Shown here: positions 8,157 through 17,009 of the stretch, in pieces | Position numbering within the stretch: the stretch's first letter is position 1 | How the letters are laid out: each line of letters starts with the position of its first letter | Assembly: GCA_018701395.1 (NCBI GenBank) | Contig: JABIWU010000023.1 | Location: forward strand, 1-64,000 | Length of the DNA: 64,000 nt | Direction of reading: 5' to 3' | DNA from: Phycisphaerae bacterium | GTDB taxonomy: Bacteria > Planctomycetota > Phycisphaerae > Phycisphaerales > SM1A02 | The notes under the pieces: generated by a model | Told to the model about the DNA's origin: nothing | The model's database searches: none | What the model saw: the letters and a program-made list of their open reading frames with translations, nothing else | Program-made: the position numbers and the translations under genes

Positions 8157-11100
8157 TTACTTTGCACTAAAATATTTTGCTTGATGATGATGCACAATAA
8201 TCGCACTGGTTGACTGTTCTGGCACAATTTCCCAAGATTCCGTGAGTGTGCAACCAATGCGGTCTGGTTCAAGTAATTTGAACATTATCTCTTGCTGTTC
8301 CATTTCTGGACATGCCGGATAACCAAAACTGTAACGACTTCCTTGATATCCCTGCGCAAACAGTTCCTTTGCCGTGGACTTGTCATCTCCAGCAATGCCA
8401 ATTTCTATACGCATTTTCTTGTGCCAATATTCTGCAAGTGCTTCTGCGCATTCAACGCCGATTCCATGCAAATATAAATATTCGGTGTATTCATCCTTGT
8501 CAAACAAATCACGTGTGCGCCTGCTAATTTCTTCGCCGACTGTTACGCAAGACATCCCGATTATATCTCTCTGGCCACAATTAATTGGTTTAAAAAAATC
8601 ACTTAAACATCTCCGAGCACGTTTTGATTGACGCGGAAATGCATAACGCGCAATTTCTTTATCGTGGTCATCACTATCGTAAATAACTACGTCGTCGCCG
8701 TCACTAGCGCAGGGCCACCAGCCATACACAACTTTTGGTCGCAATACATTTTCTTCCTTGCACCATTTTTTCAATCGTTCAAAAATTGGTTCTACTGTTT
8801 CCTCAACTAAGTTGTCAAAATGTTCTCGACTAAGAGCTCCCTTTTTAAAACCCCACTGCCCACGAAACAATGCAGTTTTATTTATATAAGGATAGATTAA
8901 ATCTAAATCTATTTCTGTCTCAATCTTTGATCCAAAAAAAGGTGCGCTTGGAACTGCAACCGTGTCCAAGGAGTGACTCTCGTCTAAACGAACTTTATCT
9001 ACTCTATCGGTACGACCTGATTGCACTTTTGCTTCAACTTCTGCCCTCTTTTTCAATCTTGCTTCTATTTGCTCGTCGACATCACCAAGTTTATTAGTAA
9101 CTAATTTATCGCAAACCGAAAGTGCTTCAAATGCATCTCTGCCGTAGTACAACGACCCATCATAAATGGTACGAAGGTGCGATTCAGCCCAGTGCCTAGT
9201 TAGCGCTGCGCCACCGAGGAGAACAGGTATTGTAATTGATTTAGTATTAAGTTCATGCAAGTTTTGCTCCATGACACCTACTGATTTAACAAGTAAACCA
9301 GACAAACCAATAGCGTCTGCATTGTGCATAGTCGCTGCTTCAATGATTGCTTCAATTTTTTGACGAATGCCAATATTAAAAACCGTGTATCCATTATTGG
9401 ACAGAATAATGTCAACAAGATTCTTGCCGATGTCATGCACATCGCCAGCAACAGTAGCGAGGACAATCCTCCCCTTATCAACCACCTCGCCTTTTTCCAT
9501 GTGTGTCTCAAGGATTCCGACTGCCTTTTTCATTACTTCAGCAGATTGCAACACAAATGGCAGTTGCATCTGACCAGAGCCAAATAACTTGCCAACAGTT
9601 TTCATGCCATCGAGTAAATGATCATTTATTATTGTTAATGCTGACCACTCTTTCAGTGCTTCCTCAAGAACTACTTGTAGGCCTTCTTTTTTCCCATCTA
9701 CTATATAACCTCGAAGTTGTTCACCAAGAGGCCTGTCTGTTTGATCTACATCTTCTTCAATAACATCCGTTTCAAACAATGACAAAAAATAGAGTAGTGG
9801 GTCTTTATTCTCTGTTTGATTATCGTAAATTAAGTCAATTGCCGCGGCCCAGTGATGCTCTTCAATACGGTGTTTCGGCAAAATTTTCGAGGCGTGAACA
9901 ATCGCAGAAGTCAAACCCCGATGAATTGCTTCGTGTAAAAAGACTGAATTCAACACACGTCGAGCTGGCGGCTTTAAGCCAAAACTCACATTAGAAACAC
10001 CCAGTAATAATCCACATTCTGGAAGTTCATTTGAAATCATCTCAATAGCATCGAGGGTTTCAACAGCCAATTTACGGTCGGACTCCATGCCAGTAGCGAT
10101 AGTAAAAGTCAAAACGTCAATAAGAAGATCTGAAGATTTCAGACCCCACTTCTCTGTGTATAAAGAATGCAAACGCTTAGCAATCTCGACTTTTCTAGAA
10201 GCAGTTTTCGCCATTCCCTCTTCGTCGATTGTTAAAGCAACCGCAGCAGCACCAAATTTTTTAAGCAAAGGGCAAATATCGTCCAATCTCGTTTCGCCAT
10301 CTTCAAGATTGATTGAATTCACAATACAACGACCACCCGCTCGCTTTAACCCCGATTCGATTGCAGTTGCGTCTGTGGAATCCAACATAAGCGGCGCATC
10401 AACCCGTTGCGCTAATCTTCCAACAATCTCTTCAAGGTCAGCAACGCCATCTCTTCCAACATAATCAACGCAAACATCGAGAACGTGCGCGCCCCCCGAC
10501 AATTCTTCGCGAGCCATGTCAACCAAACCATCCCATTGTTCTTCTTCTAATAATCGCTTGAACTTTCGTGAACCATTAGCATTAGTTCGTTCAGCTACAA
10601 TTAAAATTGATGTGTCCTGCTTGAATTCAACAGGAGTAAACAAGCTAGTCGAACTTGGAGCAAGTTGTTTCGTTGTTCGTTTCGCAACACACAATTCGCT
10701 TTTTAACTTAATAAAAGATGCTAAGTGTTTCGGTGTAGTTCCGCAACATCCACCAATAATGCGTACGCCATATTTCTCAACAAATCGCTTCATCGCCATA
10801 CCATATGCGTGCGCTGACAAAGGAAAATGAGCGCAACCTGAGACAAACTCCGGAAGACCAGCATTTGGAACTACAGAAATTTCCCCGCTCCAGTTCTCGC
10901 TAAGCCAAGCAATGTGTGTCTCCATTAACTCAGGACCTGTCGCGCAATTCAAACCAAGAGAAAAAATTGGATACGGAGCAAGTGCGTGAACGATTGTTTC
11001 AAGATCACTTCCAACGAGCATCGTGCCAGTCGTTTCAATCGTAATACTAACCAGTATTGGTATGCTTTCTGTAGTCTTATCGAAAAACGCCAATGCATCC

Positions 11101-11621
11101 AAGCAAGCATTTATAGCGCATTTTACTTGTAGAATATCTTGACACGTTTCGATTATAAACGCATCAACACCACCCTCAAGTAAACCACGTGCTTGTTCGG
11201 TGTACGAGTCAAGCATATTGTCCCACGTAGTTTGACCTAACGAAATTAATTTTGTTCCTGGTCCCATCGATCCTAGAACGTATCTATCGCCTTCAACTCT
11301 TGAGCAAGCTTCTACTGCAAGCTGCGCAGATTCTTTGTTCAAGTCAAAAGCCCACGTTGCTATTTCTTCGTCAAATTCCGAAAGCACTAAACGGTTAGCT
11401 CCAAACGTGTTTGTTTCAACTGCATCCACCCCAACCTCAAGAAACGAAGTATGTATAGCACGTACGAGGTCTGGCCTTGAACGTGTTAACACATCTGTAC
11501 AGTTTTCTCTGCCGATATAATCCGCTTCACTATCAATCTGCATTGCTTGCACTGCCGTTCCCATGGCACCGTCAATGACAAAAATACCTTCGCGCATCGC
11601 TTTTGTAATGTGTTTCTTCAT
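8157..11621 (-). CDS. metH: Cobalamin-dependent methionine synthase
   Basis: 1154 residues, close to the usual 1150-1230 for full-length MetH. Domains in order: homocysteine-binding (about 1-310) with zinc ligands Cys226 in GLNCATG and Cys292-Cys293 in GGCCGTTP; methyltetrahydrofolate-binding TIM barrel (about 340-600); cap and cobalamin domain (about 635-880) with DVHDIGKN, where His729 is the lower cobalt ligand; and the SAM-dependent reactivation domain (about 900-1154) with YPACPEM. It transfers a methyl group from methyltetrahydrofolate to homocysteine via methylcobalamin in the cytoplasm. This B12 need fits the B12-controlled operon at 58 kb. A palindrome upstream may be an operator. 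Confidence 0.98.
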   Translation of the reverse strand: MKKHITKAMREGIFVIDGAMGTAVQAMQIDSEADYIGRENCTDVLTRSRPDLVRAIHTSFLEVGVDAVETNTFGANRLVLSEFDEEIATWAFDLNKESAQLAVEACSRVEGDRYVLGSMGPGTKLISLGQTTWDNMLDSYTEQARGLLEGGVDAFIIETCQDILQVKCAINACLDALAFFDKTTESIPILVSITIETTGTMLVGSDLETIVHALAPYPIFSLGLNCATGPELMETHIAWLSENWSGEISVVPNAGLPEFVSGCAHFPLSAHAYGMAMKRFVEKYGVRIIGGCCGTTPKHLASFIKLKSELCVAKRTTKQLAPSSTSLFTPVEFKQDTSILIVAERTNANGSRKFKRLLEEEQWDGLVDMAREELSGGAHVLDVCVDYVGRDGVADLEEIVGRLAQRVDAPLMLDSTDATAIESGLKRAGGRCIVNSINLEDGETRLDDICPLLKKFGAAAVALTIDEEGMAKTASRKVEIAKRLHSLYTEKWGLKSSDLLIDVLTFTIATGMESDRKLAVETLDAIEMISNELPECGLLLGVSNVSFGLKPPARRVLNSVFLHEAIHRGLTSAIVHASKILPKHRIEEHHWAAAIDLIYDNQTENKDPLLYFLSLFETDVIEEDVDQTDRPLGEQLRGYIVDGKKEGLQVVLEEALKEWSALTIINDHLLDGMKTVGKLFGSGQMQLPFVLQSAEVMKKAVGILETHMEKGEVVDKGRIVLATVAGDVHDIGKNLVDIILSNNGYTVFNIGIRQKIEAIIEAATMHNADAIGLSGLLVKSVGVMEQNLHELNTKSITIPVLLGGAALTRHWAESHLRTIYDGSLYYGRDAFEALSVCDKLVTNKLGDVDEQIEARLKKRAEVEAKVQSGRTDRVDKVRLDESHSLDTVAVPSAPFFGSKIETEIDLDLIYPYINKTALFRGQWGFKKGALSREHFDNLVEETVEPIFERLKKWCKEENVLRPKVVYGWWPCASDGDDVVIYDSDDHDKEIARYAFPRQSKRARRCLSDFFKPINCGQRDIIGMSCVTVGEEISRRTRDLFDKDEYTEYLYLHGIGVECAEALAEYWHKKMRIEIGIAGDDKSTAKELFAQGYQGSRYSFGYPACPEMEQQEIMFKLLEPDRIGCTLTESWEIVPEQSTSAIIVHHHQAKYFSAK

Positions 11622-11663
11622 CTTATGGAAAGGTAACCGAAATTGGCGAGTCTTACAACCGTA

Positions 11664-11681
11664 TATCCGGATTAACGGATA
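11664..11681. promoter_or_regulatory. Palindrome upstream of metH, candidate operator
   Basis: The sequence TATCCG-GATTAA-CGGATA is a perfect 6-base inverted repeat with a 6-base spacer, lying about 43 bases before the metH start and 38 bases before the divergent ATG at 11720. This is where a repressor site would be expected. Methionine genes are often controlled by palindrome-binding regulators sensing SAM or SAH, but which regulator binds here is not known. No riboswitch fold was seen in this short leader. Confidence 0.5.
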
Positions 11682-11719
11682 AAGGGATTTTATGCCTAAA
11701 ATAGAACATTACGATTAGA

Positions 11720-12523
11720 ATGAACATAGTGATACACATCCTTACTCCAATTCTATTATTTGCCTCAATAGCAGGAATTCAGTCGCCTCCTCAACCAATT
11801 GACCCATCGCCGGACAAAATCCTTGTAAAAGCGGTCCAGTCAATTGGTGGTCATAAGGCCCTTGAAGAAGTGCATGCTTTCAAACTGCACGGTCTAATTA
11901 GGCTCGCGGACGGTCAACCAGTTGTTGAAATCGATTTATCAACAAGCATTGGCGGAAAAGTACTTTGCGTAATGACTTTCATTGGTGTTGGGCAATCAAG
12001 GTTCGGCAGTGATGGCACCATTACATGGGAACAAAGTTTCAACAGCGTCAATGAACAAGTTTGGAAATTAATCAACAATGATGCTCTTACCCAAAAAGTA
12101 CGGCAAATCAATTGGCTGGAATGGTTCACCATGCTGCCAGAAGATATTAGTTACATGAAAGTTGACGGCGAAGAAGAATTCGACGAAGAAGATTGCTGGC
12201 GAATAAACATCGCCTACAATGATGATTCTAAAAAAGATCAGTACGCATTTTTTTCAAAAGAAACATATCGACCTCGGGGTAGACGCACTATTGAAAAAAC
12301 TCCAAACGGAGATGCTACTATTGATGTATTCTTCAGAGACTGGCAACGCGTTGGCGATCTCCTTCTCTTTCACACAGTAATTTACAGCAGAAATGGCTCT
12401 GAAGTAAGCATGAAATTCGACCAAATAAATACTGATGCTTTGCCTAATTCATTATTCCAGTTGCCAGAAAAAGTAAAAGAATTGGCAGAAGAAATGGAAA
12501 TTAAAATTGACAACAGCGATTGA
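11720..12523 (+). CDS. Exported protein of unknown function (LolA-like fold possible)
   Basis: 267 residues. A hydrophobic signal peptide (about 1-20, ending near IAGIQS) has no lipobox cysteine, so the product is probably periplasmic. The rest is predicted beta-rich, with the start DKILVKAVQSIGGHKALEEV and repeated strand-like segments such as GLIRLADGQPVVEID. This layout is typical of outer-membrane lipoprotein-sorting-like (LolA/LolB-type) domains often annotated in planctomycetes, but no specific motif confirms it. It overlaps the following ABC ATPase gene by 17 bases and so may belong to the same operon. The function is not assigned. Confidence 0.7.
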   Translation: MNIVIHILTPILLFASIAGIQSPPQPIDPSPDKILVKAVQSIGGHKALEEVHAFKLHGLIRLADGQPVVEIDLSTSIGGKVLCVMTFIGVGQSRFGSDGTITWEQSFNSVNEQVWKLINNDALTQKVRQINWLEWFTMLPEDISYMKVDGEEEFDEEDCWRINIAYNDDSKKDQYAFFSKETYRPRGRRTIEKTPNGDATIDVFFRDWQRVGDLLLFHTVIYSRNGSEVSMKFDQINTDALPNSLFQLPEKVKELAEEMEIKIDNSD

Positions 12524-13457
12524 ACTGCAACACATTTCAAAATCTTTCGGCGACACAAAAGCAGTCCAAAATCTTGATTTAGAAATACCACAAGGATCGA
12601 TGTGTGGTTTTCTTGGACCAAATGGCGCGGGTAAAAGCACGACTATCCGAATGATTATGTCAATCATCCACGCAGACTCTGGTTCGATAAATGTTCTAGG
12701 AACAAACGCTCTTAACGCAAAAGATCGCATTGGTTATTTGCCTGAGGAACGAGGCGTGTACAGAAAAATGAAAGTTTGCAAATTCATTGAATACATCGCA
12801 AACCTAAAGGGTATGTATGGTCCATCGCTAAGAAAAATTATTCCTGATTGGCTTGAACGCATTGAGCTTCCAAATGTAGAAAACAAAAAATGTGAAGAGC
12901 TGAGTAAAGGCATGCAGCAGAAAGTACAGTTTCTCGCTGCAGTGATACATGAACCAGAACTAATCATTTTAGACGAACCCTTTTCTGGCCTAGACCCAGT
13001 CAATGCACGGGTAATTGGCAAAGTAATTAACGATTTGCACAAAGAAGGCCGTACTATTTTGTTTTCAACGCACATTCTGTATCAGGCAGAGCAAATTTGT
13101 GATCGAATTATTATGATTGACCAAGGGACGAAAGTATTGGATGGTTCGATCTCCTCAATTCAAGAACAGTTTGACCCGCGAGTAGTTCAAGTTGAACCAG
13201 TTAATAAATCAATTTCATTCGATTCGATTGAAGGTGTTGAACATTCTACACCAATCGAACAAAGCAACAAAGTGAATTTGCGAATTCGTGAAGACGCAAC
13301 CCCGACCGATGTTTTGCAAAGAGTTGTCGCCTATACACCGGTAATTTCAGCGCAACTTGCGCGCCCTACACTTGACGAAATTTTTATTGAACAAGTTGCT
13401 CGCAATAGAGGTGCTGACGCTGCTGATGCTGTCCGAATGGAGTTTGAGAATGCGTAA
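12507..13457 (+). CDS. natA: ABC transporter ATP-binding protein, NatA-type
   Basis: 316 residues. Walker A is GPNGAGKST (about 37-45), the signature is LSKGMQQK (about 134), and Walker B with the catalytic glutamate is LIILDEPFSG. A C-terminal extension of about 90 residues is typical of NatA/DUF4162 ATPases. It powers export by the permease encoded next. No ATG occurs before Walker A except inside it, so the start is taken as TTG 12507, with a GGA about 9 bases upstream and a 17-base overlap with the previous gene. The substrate is unknown; NatAB of Bacillus exports sodium, but many relatives export other compounds. Confidence 0.9.
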   Translation: MTTAIELQHISKSFGDTKAVQNLDLEIPQGSMCGFLGPNGAGKSTTIRMIMSIIHADSGSINVLGTNALNAKDRIGYLPEERGVYRKMKVCKFIEYIANLKGMYGPSLRKIIPDWLERIELPNVENKKCEELSKGMQQKVQFLAAVIHEPELIILDEPFSGLDPVNARVIGKVINDLHKEGRTILFSTHILYQAEQICDRIIMIDQGTKVLDGSISSIQEQFDPRVVQVEPVNKSISFDSIEGVEHSTPIEQSNKVNLRIREDATPTDVLQRVVAYTPVISAQLARPTLDEIFIEQVARNRGADAADAVRMEFENA

Positions 13458-14769
13458 AACGCTCACAGTTGCATGGCGGGAATTCCGACACACAGCGATG
13501 ACCAAAGCATTCTTGTTTGGCGCTGTTGTCATGCCAATTTTAATGATGGGCCTATTCATAATTGTTATCCCTTTAATGAAGACAACCGAAGATCCACTTA
13601 AAGGAACAGTTATAGTTTTGGGTCCTGAGGATGTCGTTACTGTTTTGCAGTCTAAAATTTCTGAAGAAGACAACTCACTACAAGAAATAATGGACCAACT
13701 GCCTGAAATCATCGCGCAAGATCCTCTTGTAGGAGCGCTAAGACCTAAAAAACTAGAAACTGACCTTCAAATTATTGTCGCTCCTGAAGAAGACATAGAC
13801 ATTTTAAAAGACCAAGTTCGCAATGGCGATTATCTCGGGCTCATCATTGTCCCAGAAGAAATAGTACAAACTGAACAAAGTGATGTGCGCCTAGAAGTTT
13901 TTATCGCAAAAAGCTTTTCCCCAAAGCACACAGACATTTTAACTTCTCTTACATCAAAGTCGGTTGTCGACGCTCGATTACGACGGCTTGGTCACGACCC
14001 CGATGCTATAAAACAATTAACTCGACGGCCAAGAACTATCGCTACTCGATTATCTGATGATGGAACAGAAGCGAAAGATAATGAAATTGCTCGGAAAATC
14101 ATTCCAATGGCGTTCATGATGTTGCTGTGGATTGCAACATTTACAAGTGGTAATTACTTACTGACTACTACCATAGAAGAAAAAGGCAACAAAGTTATGG
14201 AAGTATTACTCAGCGCAATTAGTCCAATTCAATTGCTTGGCGGGAAAATACTTGGTCAAGCAGGAGTCAGTGCTGTCATCCTTTGTATGTACGGGTCTGC
14301 GGCATTTGCTGGACTGCTCTCATTTGCACTTGTCGACTTGATTCCATTTTCGCACTTGGTTTTATTTGCGGTGTACTTTGTTATTGCCTACTTTATGATT
14401 GCAACAATTATGGCTGCAATTGGCAGTGCCGTTAGTGAGTTGAGTGATGCACAATCGCTCATGGGTCCAGCGATGTTAATTTTGATTATTCCGTTTGCTC
14501 TCTGGCCGATTATTTCAGACCAACCAAATGGAATGATTGCAACGATAGCAAGTTTAACCCCGCCGCTCATTCCATTTATCATGATTATCCGTGTGACCGC
14601 TTCGACAGAAATGGTTGCAACATGGCAAATTATGCTCTCGATAGGAATAGGTTTTGCCTCTGTGTTAGCAATGGTTTGGATGTGCGCTCGAATTTTCAGG
14701 ATTGGCATCCTCATGCAAGGCAAACCGCCGAGCCTGCTTCAACTTGTTCTATGGATCAAGCAAGGATAA
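13450..14769 (+). CDS. natB: ABC-2 type permease, NatB-like
   Basis: 439 residues from ATG 13450, which overlaps the ATPase stop by 8 bases. The longer upstream frame is only the shadow of the ATPase gene. One membrane helix near the N-terminus (about 20-43) is followed by a large extracytoplasmic domain (about 45-215) and then five to six helices. A conserved segment between the domains, TTIEEKGNKVMEVLLSAISP, is diagnostic of the NatB/ABC-2 family. It forms an exporter with the NatA-like ATPase. The substrate is unknown. Confidence 0.88.
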   Translation: MRKTLTVAWREFRHTAMTKAFLFGAVVMPILMMGLFIIVIPLMKTTEDPLKGTVIVLGPEDVVTVLQSKISEEDNSLQEIMDQLPEIIAQDPLVGALRPKKLETDLQIIVAPEEDIDILKDQVRNGDYLGLIIVPEEIVQTEQSDVRLEVFIAKSFSPKHTDILTSLTSKSVVDARLRRLGHDPDAIKQLTRRPRTIATRLSDDGTEAKDNEIARKIIPMAFMMLLWIATFTSGNYLLTTTIEEKGNKVMEVLLSAISPIQLLGGKILGQAGVSAVILCMYGSAAFAGLLSFALVDLIPFSHLVLFAVYFVIAYFMIATIMAAIGSAVSELSDAQSLMGPAMLILIIPFALWPIISDQPNGMIATIASLTPPLIPFIMIIRVTASTEMVATWQIMLSIGIGFASVLAMVWMCARIFRIGILMQGKPPSLLQLVLWIKQG

Positions 14770-14808
14770 TCGCACTTTTAAGCACTCATTTGTCGTATGA
14801 TGCCATGC

Positions 14809-15507
14809 ATGGCAAGCAAAATATATTCGACGCCAGCGTCTGCTCTTGAAGGGCTCACGACCGATAGCATGATGGTCGCAGTTGGAGGCTTTGGTCTTTG
14901 CGGCATACCTGAAAACCTCATTGTTGCGTTGCGCGATAGTAACGCAAAAAATTTAACCTGCGTTTCAAATAATGCTGGCGTTGATGGTTGGGGGCTTGGA
15001 CTTCTTCTCGAAACGAAGCAAATTAATAAAATGCTAAGTTCATACGTTGGCGAGAATGCTGAATTTGAAAGACAGTTTATGGCCGACGAATTAGAAATTG
15101 AATTTTGCCCACAAGGAACGCTTGCTGAAAGACTTCGTGCAGGCGGCGCAGGAATTCGTGGGTTTTACACGAAAACTGGTGTCGGAACCGTTGTTGCAGA
15201 AGGCAAAGAAACAATGACCTTTGACGGTGAAACGTGTGTCCTTGAGCGCGGTATTGTTGCAGACCTTTCACTTGTAAAAGCATGGAAAGCAGACGAGGCA
15301 GGTAACCTGATCTATCGGAAAACTGCAAGAAACTTCAACCCAATGGTGGCAATGGCCGGTAAAATCACCATCGCGGAAGTTGAAGAAATCGTACCAGTGG
15401 GCACCTTTGACCCCGATCAGATTCATACTCCATCTATCTATATAAATCGAATAGTGCAAAGCACATTCGAAAAACGCATCGAACAAGTAACGGTAACCGC
15501 CTCATAA
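14809..15507 (+). CDS. scoA: 3-oxoacid (succinyl-CoA) CoA-transferase, subunit A
   Basis: 232 residues, the normal A-subunit length. The motif VGGFGLCGIPENLI is diagnostic of family I CoA-transferases (SCOT alpha), and the segments GAGIRGFYTKTGVGT and ADLSLVKAWKADEAGN are also typical. The enzyme moves CoA between succinyl-CoA and acetoacetate. The catalytic glutamate lies in subunit B, which normally follows at once; here no B subunit is next door or anywhere in the window. An upstream in-frame ATG pair at 14797 is possible, but homologues begin near MxKxY, which matches ATG 14809. Confidence 0.85.
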   Translation: MASKIYSTPASALEGLTTDSMMVAVGGFGLCGIPENLIVALRDSNAKNLTCVSNNAGVDGWGLGLLLETKQINKMLSSYVGENAEFERQFMADELEIEFCPQGTLAERLRAGGAGIRGFYTKTGVGTVVAEGKETMTFDGETCVLERGIVADLSLVKAWKADEAGNLIYRKTARNFNPMVAMAGKITIAEVEEIVPVGTFDPDQIHTPSIYINRIVQSTFEKRIEQVTVTAS

Positions 15508-15650
15508 ATGCCGTCCGATAGCATAAAGCTCAAAATTATCCGTCATATTTATTGTTCAAGTGCGTTGAACTGCCTGTATGTTCCGGCCGAAAGAAGACTG
15601 TCGATATGCTTTACACAGAGAATAGAAATGCAATGAGAAGGACCAATAGA

Positions 15651-16994
15651 ATGACCAAATTAACCCTAAAAACACTACTTTTTGCCACAATAGCGGCTTT
15701 TTCGCCCTTTTCATTATCTTCAACGGCAAATGCCCAAATGGAATACATGGCCGAAGCGATGCAACCAGCATATTTATCACGCGATTTAGTCGTCTTTGCA
15801 GAGGGTCTAAACCTTGATGATACGCAGGAAGTCATCATGGAAGCCATGTTTGACGCGTATGAAGATGAATTTGAATTGGGTTGGGCAACTACGCAAGAAC
15901 GACTCAATAGAGTTGCTGAAGAGATGCGCGAGAAGCCACCAGCCAATAGTCTCGATACGCTTGAGCCAGTTCTCAACACACTTGGTGATTGGCTTATTGA
16001 AAAACGCCAACTTGACCAGGGACTTCTTGAAAATATCCAAGCAATTTTAGTAAGTGACCAACGAGCACTTTGGCCTGCATTCGCACAACGGCTATACAGA
16101 GAAAAACACATGAACCGGGGGCGACTAAGTGGCGAGACTGTCGACTTATTTCTTATCGCGCGAGACTGTGACCTAAGCCCAGTTGCTGAGAGCACCATTT
16201 CGGACACCCTCGATGAATACGGAGTTGCTTTAGACATTGCAATGCGAAACCGCGATGCAATTCTTCGTGGCAACCCAAAGAAATTATTTGACAACATCCT
16301 CTCAGGAAATGACAAAAGAGATTCAAGTCTCGGCGTCGACCTTGTTAAAGCACGCATAGAGGTACGAGACCTCAATGACAGGTACACAGAAATAATTGCA
16401 AGCGAACTCGTTCCTGTTGATAGCGAGAACTTTAGAAACCGAGCACTAAAACGTGGCTACACACGAATTTATAGAAGGACCCCAGCACAACGTATCATTC
16501 GCCAAGCTGCAGAAAACCCTTCGTACTCTCCAGAAATTAGTGCACAAATTTACTCAATCGAAGGAAGTTACCTTCAAGAATTAGCGAGTGTCAATTTCCA
16601 ACTTCTTGACCTCACTCGTAATTACGAACCAGAATTGCAACTTCACCGTGAGCAAGCAGGGCAAGTTCGCAAAAGTGGTGGGACTCCTCAAAAATTGAAT
16701 GACCCAACCCGTGAAATATTTAAAAAACGCGAAGCCCTCGGCAAAGAGTACATCGAAATGCTTCGAGCACTTCTGTCTGCTGAACAATTCTTAGAATTAG
16801 ATGGTTCACGACGATGGATCCCCCGTGACGAGCCAACCTCAGTACCAACTACTGCGCCTGCGCCAGGCGGTGGTCTAAACGGATTATCGACCCAAAGTGG
16901 CACCGCACCAGCGATTGATCCAAAAGGTAAAGGCGACAAGGATAGCAAACCAGACAATTCCGGCTTTGGCAACAAAGGCAAACCAGGAAGTTAA
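15651..16994 (+). CDS. Exported helical protein of unknown function, upstream of gspE
   Basis: 447 residues from ATG 15651, preceded by GAGAAGGA. Signal peptide about 1-29 (cleavage after TANAQ or nearby). The mature part is almost all charged alpha-helix, broadly like Spy/CpxP-type periplasmic proteins but longer, with no recognised motif. It ends in a low-complexity tail rich in Pro, Gly, Lys and Asp (about 400-447), probably disordered. An upstream in-frame ATG at 15633 would put extra charged residues before the signal peptide. gspE starts only 15 bases after the stop, so it may be the first gene of the secretion operon and could be a client or helper. Confidence 0.75.
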   Translation: MTKLTLKTLLFATIAAFSPFSLSSTANAQMEYMAEAMQPAYLSRDLVVFAEGLNLDDTQEVIMEAMFDAYEDEFELGWATTQERLNRVAEEMREKPPANSLDTLEPVLNTLGDWLIEKRQLDQGLLENIQAILVSDQRALWPAFAQRLYREKHMNRGRLSGETVDLFLIARDCDLSPVAESTISDTLDEYGVALDIAMRNRDAILRGNPKKLFDNILSGNDKRDSSLGVDLVKARIEVRDLNDRYTEIIASELVPVDSENFRNRALKRGYTRIYRRTPAQRIIRQAAENPSYSPEISAQIYSIEGSYLQELASVNFQLLDLTRNYEPELQLHREQAGQVRKSGGTPQKLNDPTREIFKKREALGKEYIEMLRALLSAEQFLELDGSRRWIPRDEPTSVPTTAPAPGGGLNGLSTQSGTAPAIDPKGKGDKDSKPDNSGFGNKGKPGS

Positions 16995-17009
16995 GACGAA
17001 CTTATAAAA

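Noticed and set aside
13357-13449. N-terminal extension of the NatB-like permease
   Set aside because: This part is the NatA-like gene read in another frame; ATG 13450 gives the normal permease start.
15611-16387. 258-residue minus-strand ORF
   Set aside because: It is opposite the exported helical protein gene, Arg/Ser-rich, and matches no family.
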